Positions 31,801 through 60,800 of a stretch of 64,000 bases of DNA are shown here, in pieces (the stretch's first letter is position 1; every line of letters starts with the position of its first letter). The translations under genes and the position numbers were made by a program. The DNA lies in the NCBI GenBank assembly GCA_964019055.1, contig OZ025214.1, positions 13,106,163 to 13,170,162 on the forward strand, given 5' to 3'. The notes under the pieces are model-generated. The model was not told the DNA's origin and ran no database searches. It worked only from the letters and a program-made list of their open reading frames with translations. The stretch is from Anthopleura xanthogrammica. Its lineage: Eukaryota; Cnidaria; Anthozoa; Actiniaria; Actiniidae.

Positions 31801-34800
31801 TCTCCCTAGCTGACATAGGTGCTTTAGACAACAAGGTGTCACTGCCTTCAGACATCAATGCAACATCAGTATCACTGCCACTAAAAGTCGAAGGCACGCA
31901 GATGATATTTTGAGATGTGTTGACTTGGATGTTCATAGGTTGTAGAGGTATCCCAGTTATCCCAAATGGTGAAGTATTGGCTGCTTCACTTGCACCGTAG
32001 TTGCCAATAGTTGCGGGTCGGTTTGGAAGATCAGCAAAGCCGAGATTTTCACTCTCCAAGCTCAAGTCAGAGGAAGTATTTTGGGCGGGGTTGACGTCAC
32101 TTGCAATGGCTGTCCCTTGGTAAAGACTTGATGGAGCAGTTCTGGATTGTTGGTCATGGTAACCCGAGGTTTGTGTTAGCTGTACTGGAAGTGAGGTATT
32201 GCCAACTGAAGACAAAGAAAACCCAACACTCTAGTTAAGTATAAGCTCAACTTCAGTATAGACCCTTTGTACGTGACGTCAAAGCAGCTCAATTTGGAGG
32301 ACAAAACAAAAGAATTTCAATCTCCTGAGAATTGAAAACCTATTGTTTTGTCCTACAAATTGAGCTGCATTGTGAAGTGCTGCAAGGAGTCCATAGGTGC
32401 TTTTAATGACAGAACCCCTACGTTTTCCCCCACAATTTAGAACATGTGTCATTCCCTTGAGAATAATTCTTCTTTTAACAGTAATGCTTCAGAAGATGCT
32501 CAAAAGTCTCATTCTCAAGGGGATGACATGTGGTTTGACATGCAACAAGGTTCAAGTCCCAACAGGCTTGCTGTCATATGTGAGTTAAGTTGTTTGTTGG
32601 TTCTTTCCTGTGCTTCAAGGGTTTTTCTCTGGGTTCTCCTTCCTCTTAAAAATCAACTTCTCAATTCCAATTTCTAATGCAGTGGAAGGAAAGCCACTCT
32701 GTGAAAACCACTGCTAATTCTCATCAATTTTTTTTATTTTATTCTTTAAAGAGGAACAGTAGAACTTACCTGACTGATTTGTATGTGACCCAGCTGATTC
32801 TGATGGCACACCACTACGAAAACTACTTTCATCATCTGTATTTCCAAAGCTGCTTACTGACCCACTGACCAGGTTGCTTTTGGTAACAGGTGATCTCTTG
32901 GGAGGCTCTGCAAAGTCGTCTATCTTGGAGCTGCTTCTTGAGGGTGAGGCTTGGCGAGACACGTCAAAGGATGAGTCAGAGGCATTTGAGTTCCATTGCA
33001 TGGCTTTGACGCTGGCTTTAAGTTCCTCCAGTACATGCCACTGTTCTTGGTAAGGGTCATTCTGGGGGAAAATGAATTAAACATTGTATACCTGTTATAT
33101 GGTAGAAATTTTATATGAAACTTGAATGCAACAGCTTTGAGGAACAAGCTAAGTCCTATAGGGTGTCTTGGTGAAACCTTTAGCAGAAGCTTGTTACTTG
33201 ATACTTCCTTCCTCCCTTCCATTCTCCTTTTCTTCCTTCCATCCTTTCTTCCTTCCTTTGTTCTTCCTTCCTTTGTTCTTCCCTACTGACTTTATTTCTC
33301 CCTAGCTGCTTCACTCTTTCCCCTTTCTCTATGAGTCAGTTATGTGTGGCCTTAAGTATACCACATTTTTCCTACTCATACTTGGTTCCATTGCTTCCCT
33401 TCCTCCCAACTTTCCTCCTCTTCTCTCTTTCACTCTCTGCCCTTCCTTTGTCATGTTCTTCCCCCCTCTCCCTTTCTCTATTAGTCAGTATGTGTGGCAA
33501 AAACTGTACCTCATTTTTCTTCTCCATGCTTGGTTCCTTTATTTTTGCAGAAGAGCTTGGTGTAGTCCTGTTACTGCTGTGAGAATAACTTTCCTCATTT
33601 CTCAAGTCACTGATTTCCAAGGCAGAATCACTTCCTGCATCTGATGTATGACCACTGGATGGAGCATCTGGTAGAATGAACCATTCTTTTTCTGTCTTCT
33701 GGGAAACAATCAAACAACCTTAGCTTTGGTTTTAATATCATGTTATGAAAAGCTTAAACAAGGAGCATTAGTGTAGCTAAATTAACTTAATCAAACTTAT
33801 AGTGCTTTGCAATCACATGCGCAAATTGACAGTGTTTCCATGACATTGTTGGAAAACACAAAGTTATCAAGGCATGTGCCACATGGAAATTTTGTGGAAA
33901 CGCCTTGATTGACGTCCACCAGAACCAGCTTTGTCGCAACAGCAAATTGTACGATTTCACACGTGTGGTTGGAAAGCGCTGTAAACAAAAATTTTAAAAA
34001 GTGCTTCAAGCAAAGTAAGCAGTCTGTAGTTCATTAAATCCTGAGACAATTGCCTCCTTGTTTGGCTCAGTTGTCTTATTTGGTTTGGCACTGTCCTGTA
34101 AATGTGTAGTGTGCAGGAGGGCTTCAAGCAATGGCCATACCAATACTTATGGTCTTAAAATATCTAATAAGAAGGTGCTGCCATCACTCTTAAAATATCT
34201 ACAAATGGTTAGACCTTTGCCATGGATCTGATGACCAATGGATGAAAAATGGCAGTTCCTTCTCTTTTAGAAATATTAAAAATTGAGATCCAATTGAGAT
34301 CACCCTCTCTAATAAAGACTAAATTTCATGATGATGATGATCATCATCATCAACTTAATAGCTTGATTTTCCTTTGAGCTTGAACATTTATAAGTTAAAA
34401 TTAAAATTCACTATATTTTGGGAAGATATCTAATTGGTTTATAATACCTTTAGACAGTGGAATTAAAGCAGGATTCATAAAACCAATTATACTAGTTAGA
34501 AGTACTTTAAGGAGGATTTAAATTGCAAAATCAGTCACTTCTCCAGGATCATACAAAGCTTCAAATTAGTGATGTTTTACTGTACACTAGTGCCTTATCA
34601 AAATTAATATGTTCAAGTGCTGGACAGCCAAACCACAACAAACTACTTCTATATATTGTAATTTTCAAGATTAATCAAGAAATATTATTGGTCAATTATT
34701 ACTTCAAGGACTTTTCAAGTGCTCTTGAAACAGGATTTCAAATTCTAGGAGCTTTAAAGGCATTTAAGAAGCTGCAAGTAGGATGCCAACGTAACTGGGA

Positions 34801-36021
34801 TTTAGAATATTAATTGTTTTACAAACTGATGAATCAAAACAAGAAAATAAATAATAATATAAATCTGCAAGAAAAGAGCTGATTACTTTTTCAAAATCAT
34901 GAACTTTTTCATATCAACATAAAATGTTATTAATACTGACATTAAAAAATAAATAAAACACTCCTAGTAAGTAAGTTACTCCATTGACTAAAAAAGAATA
35001 ACATAAATTAAAGATCATTTGCAGTACTTGCACTAAAACTGTTAACCATAATAAATTAGTAACTATGAAGTAAAAAGAACTAAATAGCACAAAAAGCCTT
35101 TTCTATTGCTTAATTAAAGCTATTTAGACTGAATTAGAATGTATACGGGTTTAGTGCAAGCACTCTAAATAGGCTTTGCTTAAATGTAATGTGTTTTGTT
35201 GACATAGAGTTAAATTCTGCTGAGTCTAACCTTGGTTTCATCTGTCTCAGCATCACCATTTTTAGCAGTACTTTCTTGATCAGAATTGTTTCTTGGACCA
35301 ACAGATTCCCTTGAACTTTTACTTGTATCAGCCAAGGGATCTACAACAGCTACACTTGACTTCAGTTGTTCTAGTATATGCCATTGACTTGAATATTCCT
35401 TAATAGATATTATGTTATAAATTATAAAAACAATAGGTGGCATGTGCTGCTACGGTGTTGTTGCTGTCTCTCACCAAAGTGTAGTTCAAGCCTGAGGTTA
35501 CTGGTTTAATGCTCAAATGAAATGCAATGTGAGTTGGGTTTGTTTGATGTGTTGTTCTCTCCCTTGCCACGAGGGTTTTTCTCCAGGTTCTCTGGTTTTC
35601 CTCCCTCCATAAAAATCAACATGTGAGTTGAGTTTGTTTGATGTGTTGTTCTCTCCCTTGCCACGAGGGTTTTTCTCCAGGTTCTCTGGTTTTCCTCCCT
35701 CCATAAAAATCAACATGTGAGTTGCCTAAAATGTGTGTTCATGACTCTGTTCTGTACTGTGATACAGTACTATTAACATCCTAAGCACTTCATTAAAGGC
35801 AAGTGAAACCTGATATGCCCTGTGTTCCTAAGCTTCCTTCTCTTGTGCTCTACAGCTCCTAGCATGTTTATGACACAGTACAGAGACCTGTATGCATGTT
35901 TGATATCGCTTAAGCACATATATTATATTGTACAGTACTGTACCTGTGCAATCCCTTGTGCCACAGCATCAGACGGTGACCACTGGTTATGCTCAGGTGC
36001 AATAGTTGCCGATGATGCCAT
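25892..36021 (-). CDS. ALMS1: ALMS1-like centrosomal/basal-body protein (ALMS motif)
   Basis: Eight minus-strand exons give 1,977 aa: 36021-35944, 35398-35231, 33698-33510, 33061-32770, 32205-27202 (one 5-kb exon), 26705-26642, 26515-26416, 25930-25892 (stop). The C-terminus (about 1842-1977) matches the ALMS motif shared by ALMS1, CEP295 and C10orf90: LQEAF..KPDFVKRSRARL, then LYNNLPEVKAQKAEDRR, YKTNRLRAKLYDKRV and a short tail. ALMS1 sits at centrosomes and ciliary basal bodies. The rest is Ser/Thr-rich and looks disordered, with a poly-Thr run and a VGVQT sequence resembling LC8-binding sites. N-terminal exons 2 and 4 repeat a QWHxLExLKxSV module. The large open tandem repeats of human ALMS1 are not seen. 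The start ATG has an in-frame TGA upstream. A noncoding first exon ending near 37440 is possible but unproven. The open frame past 27202 was replaced by splicing because the downstream exons complete the motif. Confidence 0.85.
26042..26330 (+). repeat. (GAT)n microsatellite in the last intron of the ALMS1-like gene
   Basis: Degenerate GATGATGGTGAT repeat, with poly-Ser/His frames on the opposite strand that are artefacts. It lies between exons 7 and 8. Confidence 0.9.
26850..26990 (+). repeat. tRNA-like SINE fragment in intron 5 of the ALMS1-like gene
   Basis: Contains ggccgtgggttcaatccc, a B-box-like sequence, preceded by a short hairpin (cgggcattagcccg). The A box is not convincing. Confidence 0.35.
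32259..32397. mobile_element. MITE family 3 copy in ALMS1-like intron 4
   Basis: tatagaccctttgtacgtga at left, AATTTGGAGGACAAAACAAA arm, and the inverse arm gttttgtcctacaaattgag; ends near tccatagg. Same family as 21807-21958. Confidence 0.75.
32400..32545. mobile_element. MITE family 1 copy in ALMS1-like intron 4
   Basis: gaacatgtgtcattcccttg at left, opposite tctcaaggggatgacatgtg at right. Diverged relative of 15083-15290. Confidence 0.6.
32545..32740 (+). repeat. Core-SINE copy in ALMS1-like intron 4
   Basis: Has ggttcaagtccc (B box), then gtgagttaagttgtttgttg, tttttctctgggttctcctt and aaaatcaacttctcaattcc. This order is shared by the family in SMC3 and NAGK introns. Confidence 0.7.
33222..33300 (-). 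repeat. Pyrimidine-rich low-complexity tract in ALMS1-like intron 3
   Basis: Degenerate TTCCTTCC repeat between exons 3 and 4. The nearby 33400-33490 stretch is also CT-rich. Confidence 0.7.
33699..35230. other. Intron 2 of the ALMS1-like gene
   Basis: AT-rich. A reversed fragment of the SINE-like repeat lies at about 34130-34265 (ggtgctgccatcactcttaa, aatggttagacctttgccat). Otherwise I see nothing in it. Confidence 0.5.
35460..35720 (+). repeat. Tandemly doubled core-SINE segment in ALMS1-like intron 1
   Basis: A block of about 94 bp with gagtttgtttgatgtgttgt, TTTTTCTCCAGGTTCTCTGG and ttttcctccctccataaaaa occurs twice in a row (about 35528 and 35622), nearly identical. It is the conserved core of the dispersed SINE, here duplicated. 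A decayed third piece is at 36080-36175. Confidence 0.75.
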
Positions 36022-38131
36022 TGACAACACAGCATGTGCTTTTCAAAACCAATCACCTATAAATCCAATAACAATATTAACTTTTTTGATGTGTTTTTCT
36101 TTTCCTTTTCACAAGGTTTTTATTCAGGTTTGCAGTTTTCATCCCTCCATAAAATCAACATGTGAGTTGAGAGTTGTGTGCTTAGAACAAAATCATAGTG
36201 GTAGTTAGTATAGAGTATGTCGTATACATAAACATTTTAGCATCTGGCTAAGGACACTCGGCAATGACTCTCCTGATATTACGAAGTAAATAAATATCAA
36301 TAACATATAATAACAAAGATATAAATTAAATTAAATGCAATCTACAGTAGAATTTCTATTAAATAGCCAACCCATATTTATCAGCCTGTTGTCAAATTGT
36401 CCAGAAGATTATTTATTTACTAGTTCACACTATTTTAGGTTAGAATTTAAAGTGGATCTGAACTCTATATTTAGTGTCAATCTTGAAAATGTTATTGTTC
36501 TGCCGTTGAAACAAAAATTACAAAAAGATTAGGTCATCATCTGAGTCTCACAACGTCCTGTTCCTTAAGATAAAGAAAGTAATATTGAAGCCCTAAATGA
36601 CACTAAAATATAATGCAATAAAAAAGCTTACACTTTGTGATATAATTTCACTTATGTTTAGTGTATCAGCTTTGGTTTTAGGGATTTTGGTATAATTATT
36701 ACTTAAAAAATAAAATAAGTTTGAAGTTTATAAGTTTATTTCACACTCTGTAGGAAGTCTATTACCATTCCCATGTCAGTGAGATTTTCAGAACACATTT
36801 ATTAAATTTATGTAACTATGTAAATATTAAAGAATTATGCAAGTATCCTAAATATTCGGAAAAAAAATTGATATCAAAATACAACCCAAAAAATCGAATT
36901 ATAACGTCGCAGCTCAAAGACTGACAAGAAACTACAATCAACGCTTGATCTTTGAGGTTTGTAGATTTCAGATCTTTAAATTCGCGCCCAAAATTATCTT
37001 CATTTCCAAGTTAAAAATAAACATTTCTTCAAATATAGCTGGGATTGTATTTACTCGAAGGCAAGATAAGATAGGGTAGGGTGTTTTTGATTTAATTTGG
37101 GCTGTTTTTATGGTGTAGAAGTCGTAGTCAAAGGAAAGATGGCAAGTGGATGTTGTAGATGACTGGTACACGTATAGTACGGATTTTCTCGTTTCTTTGT
37201 CTTATGATCGCACGTTTGTTCTCTTGAAAAACCCTATTATGTACAACTTAAACTCAACTTAACCCTACTCATTAACAGAAAACATCGTTTTTGAAGAGAT
37301 CAGGGACGCAAATTAGTTGAAAAATATCATATTTTACAAATTATTTCCCCAAAAATCAGTCAATCAATTGACAAACACAATCCACTCTGCCATGTTTGTA
37401 TTCAAGAAACGCTAATTTTACACAGAATTTGTGACTTACCAGGATTTGTGATCTTACTAGTAGAGGTCTTGGAAGACTCAGGAGTCGAATTGGAGGTTCA
37501 TTTACTTGATCATTTGTGAATACGAAAAGAAAAAATGGAAATTAAATCTTACTATTTTTCAGTTGTAGACAAGCTGGAGTGAAATCTAACGATCGCCTGT
37601 TGTTGATGTCCGAAGGATTGGGGCGAGCACCACAGGCAACCCAATCTTAACTAACACTTTCTTTACTTATAATGTTCAAAAATTTCTCAAAAATACAAGA
37701 ATAAATTGTAATAACCTTTAAGTCATTTTTGAGAACAATTTTTTTATGCTTTCCAAAAATATTTTTTAAAAGAAAAGCCCTATATGTATGTAAATGCAAA
37801 ATAGAATAAATCAACCAAAATTCAACAAAATTAGCTGAAAATTCGTATGTGAATAAGCGGTGTACTAATAGGAATATTAAATAAAATTTTGGCCATTTAA
37901 AAACAATATTTCTTAAATAAAAATAAAAATTGAAGTTGGATTTTTACAATAATGATTGATGGGCTCCCTGTGTTGCGTTTCGACCAATCACAGGGAAGAC
38001 GAATCTCTCCCGCCAAAAACACCAAAGGAGTCCATGAGATGAGTCGACAAGCAAAAGAAACCTTCTTCACTTTAAACATCTTTTTTTACCATTTTTACAC
38101 TTCAAAATAAACCCAAATCATACCCAGAACA
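36022..38131. promoter_or_regulatory. Divergent upstream region of the ALMS1-like gene and SMC3
   Basis: 2.1 kb separates the two start codons, transcribed outward. Near the ALMS1 side, an acceptor-like tttatag at 36057 on the minus strand and a donor-like CTG/GTAAGT near 37439 could define a noncoding first exon. The rest is AT-rich and I see no gene. The SMC3 core promoter motifs are listed separately. Confidence 0.5.
37984..38017 (+). promoter_or_regulatory. CCAAT box and E2F-like site upstream of SMC3
   Basis: GACCAATCAC (CCAAT at 37984-37988) is followed by TCTCCCGCCAAA (38006-38017), one base from the E2F consensus TTTCCCGCCAAA. It lies about 115 bp before the SMC3 ATG. Paired NF-Y and E2F sites are typical of S-phase genes, which fits a cohesin subunit (inference). 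Confidence 0.5.
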
Positions 38132-56285
<18,154 letters not shown>

Positions 56286-57891
56286 AGGTCATCAGATGGA
56301 CACAATTAATGATCAGCAACAAAATACAATTCAACGTGGTAGTATGACACATCAGTGCAAGTAAAAAAGTTGTGCGATATTTTGTGAGTTGAACAACGAA
56401 TATTGTAAGTAACCCCATATTCCTCAAGACAAAATGTCTTTGTGAGAGCTTCTGGGTGACATGGAGTGGTAATGTACATGTAAGCAACCTTACTGTGCAA
56501 GTTGCATTTTGACATAATTGCGTATTTTAATACCACTTGCTCGTGACAAAACTTCTTCTTTGCGAGAGTTCCTGGAAGTTGCAGCAATTAAAATCTGATG
56601 CACATGTAATGGTAATGTACAACCTTTGCTGTGCAATTTGCATTGTAACATCATTGCGTATTATACTACAGCTACTTTCATCTTTGCGAGAACTTCTGGT
56701 TTTAAGCAACCTTGTGTAACTTGTGCAACTTGTATTGCTTCGTCATTGCGCAAAAAGTTACATGATACTGTCCCCAAACTATCACACATTTAATGACCGT
56801 TCGACTTTCATAACTGTACAAACGAATTTGGCCAACGTTTGGCCAGCAACTATTAACACTTAAACTTGTATTATCCGTTCTTGTTTACGAACATTCAAAT
56901 TTTAAAATCACTTTGTTGGATATAAGGGCTTGTCTTTTTAGGTAATCAATTCACCACATGTACATGCGTCTTTGGTAGATTATGTACTTTGCTTTTCCTA
57001 TTTTACAATAAAATGGGTTTGTATGTTGGGTTGGTAAACTCAGACGTTTGTAAGGAAAGCTGGTGCTGCACAGATCATAATTACCAAAGATGTTTTCTTC
57101 CTTTCATCATTTTTCATCTTGTCAATGAGCTCTGATTTGTGTAAAATAATTTATCTTTTCATTCAACTATCTTAATAAAAAAAACTTAGTTTAAAAATGT
57201 TTCAAAGTTTGGTGGTTGTGCACTCACACCTCACCTCTGGGATCTCAGGATCGATTCCTGGCTTCATCATCACACATGAATAGAGTTTGTTAGGTCTCTC
57301 CCTTGATTCAAGGGTTTTTCTCTGGGTACTCTGGTTTTCCTCCAGGTATTCTTGTTTTCCTCCCTCTGCAAAACCTAACATGCTAAATCCCAACTCGATC
57401 TGTGAGTAAAATTTGAAGGCAACAAAACATTACACATACATATTAAGCAATTCAATATTTTATCATCGCTATTTTGCCTATCAAAAATCATCAAAAAATT
57501 AAATGTAAAATATATGTACTTTTACTAAGTTACAAACTATAACCCTGCTTACAATCTTATTAATTTTGCATTTTCTATAATCATTATTATGTTTCTTATT
57601 TAGGATGGTTATCAGGTATTAATCATTTGATAATGCATTTGTATTTTGTGTGCATACTAACGTATATGTATACACAGGCATTGGTAGTGATGTATTTAGT
57701 TATTTTGTATTTTAGTGTGTTCAAATCTATGCAAATTTACTAAATCATTCAAAATTAATGCATTTTGCATGCATACACATACATGACAGCATTCAGGGTT
57801 TCAAAACATTTCTAAACTACCGTTGAACATATGACTGTGCCGATAGCAGCATATATATTATGTGGTACATTAAAATTATGAAATTGGTACT
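56286..57891. other. Convergent 3' spacer between SMC3 and NAGK
   Basis: AATAAA hexamers on the + strand at 57007 and 57174 are candidate SMC3 poly(A) signals. A core-SINE fragment lies at 57200-57415 (tttttctctgggtactctgg, tttcctccctctgcaaaacc). The block 56330-56720 has weakly repeated tgacaaaacttcttctttgc units. No gene seen. Confidence 0.5.
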
Positions 57892-60800
57892 TTAACATTG
57901 ACAAGGAAAGAATTTATAGACCATCTTGTCATAGTCTATTTTCAAGCTATGTGTTGTGTTCTTTGCCCCAAGAGCTGCAGCGCCCACAGCACAGGTTTGA
58001 GTCAGGTTAAACAGACTAACAGACTTGATGATCTTGGGCTTGCCTTCTTCTATTGCTTGAATGAATCCTGACAAAAATAATATACATAGAGTATTCATAT
58101 GACTATGAAAAAACTTACACACAGGCTGCACATTGCCATGACCAGTGCCATGCTGTGTATGAAGGCATTTGATGCCATGTCTGTGCCATGCCGTAACCTT
58201 TCTGTGAACCATAACTTTTCACACTCGTAGGAAATCTGCTTTAACATCAAGGCATTGTAATCTGTCTAGCCTCTGGGTATTCAGTTTGATTCCTATTCTT
58301 GGCATTGCATGTGAGTAGAGTTCAATATATCTTGCTTTCTTATTGGGATTTTTTCAGGTTCTCCGGTTTTCCTCCCTCCACAAAGCCCAACGACTCCAAT
58401 TCTAATTTGATCTGTGTGTTGGCTGTACTGTGACTTAGATCTTAGGTTCTACCTGTGAGTTAGCAGTGCCCTGACTTAGATCAGACCAAAAGTTGTTCCA
58501 AGGCATGGTATACATGATCATCCCCTATCACTCTCTTCAGCATTTACTCATAATTTATTACTCAGCTGTCTTGAATAAATACCTTCTTTGAGGAGTTCCC
58601 AGCTCTTCCACACTGATCCAACACATACTACATGCAGACCTCCAGGCCTTTCTAAAAGTGACTAAACAATAGAGAACTGGGAATAATTATCTATACTGTA
58701 CATATGCCTCAAAATTATATATCTTTCTTCCACAAAACGTAAGCATTCAATTCCAATTCAATCTGTCTCGAGTGGTGTAAGGCTTACTCATTTCAGACCA
58801 CGTCATTCCCTAGAGTATCATTTCTTTGTTTAACGGTTGCACACAAGAAGACACAAACCATGATACAACCAAACAATCTTTTTCTCAAGAGAATGACGTG
58901 GTCTGAAGTGGGAAAACATTGCACCAAGACAAATTAGGCCTATTAGTGAAGTGTACTATAATAGTGTTTATTACACATCTAGGGTTGATATCTGTGAAAT
59001 AAAGCCGTGAATAAAAACCATATCGGTGAATTGATACGATATCACTTCACGGCAAACTGTCCAATAAAATCTCGCGATTTATTATAATACATAATCGACC
59101 CTAAATGTGTAATAAACATGTTACGAGCTAATATCATTTTTATTCACTCGTTTTTCTTATCATATCCCTTGCTTGTTCGCAATGTGATACGGGAAACTTG
59201 TGAATAAAAAAACGATATCAGGCTCTTTTAAAACATGTGATAATCTCTATGTATTGCATACCTTGTGCATTTTGGGTGCTAATGCTATTAAGTGCTTCCC
59301 AAGATCAATACCAGCTAACTTGAAAATATGCTTACACAATGGATCATCATTGTCCTTGGCACCTTGAGAAAACAAAATTATGTTCAAAATTTGGCTAAAT
59401 CACGTCTGCTTGGAATCAAAAATCATTTAAGCTCTGCATAATGATAATTATTAGTAATAAATTAATTATGGTAAGAATTATAATGAAGTGATGATGATAA
59501 TTTATATAATAAGCTTGATTTACTCACCATCGGCAACTACTTTACAGAATTTAGCAAATTCTGACTTGTCAAAGCGTTGATATGCATGTGCCAGGAGTCC
59601 ATACTTGTCTTGAATCTAAAGATAATATCAAAATCAAACACTAAAGATACATACTAACCAGCTATTGGACTTGATGCCATCGATGCCATGTTCATATACA
59701 TCATATTAATGCAGAAAACATAAATTTTTTAGCCAAAAAAATGCATTTTCATAATTTTGACGTGTCTGATATTGGATGCCTCACTTCACTTGTGTTGACA
59801 AGGGCTTCCTAAATATTGATTGGCACCCACAACACAATGCTTGAGACCCAAGTGCATCCCAGGAATCGCTTCACTTGTGTTGACAAGTGCTTCCCAAACA
59901 CTGATTGGCACAATGCTTGGGACCCAAATGTGAACAGACTAAAAACAGGTTATGCGACATTGATTTGTTGATGCAAGTTATGCCAGTTACTGTTACCTCA
60001 AAGAAACTGAGCATCGCTTGTTTTACATATGTGATATCAAAGGGAGGAGCAGCTAGGCCGTCATCAGCATCAAACACTGTCTTGATAGCTTTATGGGCAA
60101 TCCAGTATGCTGTAGATGGACAACAAGAGTAAAAGATATGAATAAATAAATGTTGGTTTGCCAGACTAATTGACTAACAGATGGCAAATGAATGGAATGA
60201 TCAAAGCCATGAGAACCCACAAACTGAATGAATGAATAGACGAATGGATGGATGGATGGAGGCATTCATTAACATGGATGGATGTATGAACTGACCTGAC
60301 AAACTGAATGAGAGTAAATGAATAGAAAAAAATATTATTAAATGTTACAGAATAGGGATGTAACCCATTTTTAAATGATTCTCGATAGTGTTCTTATTAC
60401 TGTAGTTAAATTCAAAGTCCCACAGAACTTTGTATCAACGTACCACTACCCTCGTCCCCAAGCAGATGACCCCAGCCTCCACAATGAAACGTCTCTCCAT
60501 TAGGATTCAATAACTGGCAGTTTGACCCTGTACCGGCAATAAGAACTACACCACCTATAACGAAAAATAACAAGACCATGTTAACCAGTATGGACACCTG
60601 ATAGTAGACAATATACCCTTTAAGCTTGGGTGTTCCCATTTCAGACCACATGTCATTCTCTTGAGAATAAGATTCTTTGTTTGAGTTGTATCCATATTCA
60701 TGTGTCTTCTCATGCACAACCATGAAACAAAGAAATGATACTCTAGGGAATGACACATGGTCTGAAATGGCAAAACATTACAGCTGACCTAAGGAGGTCT

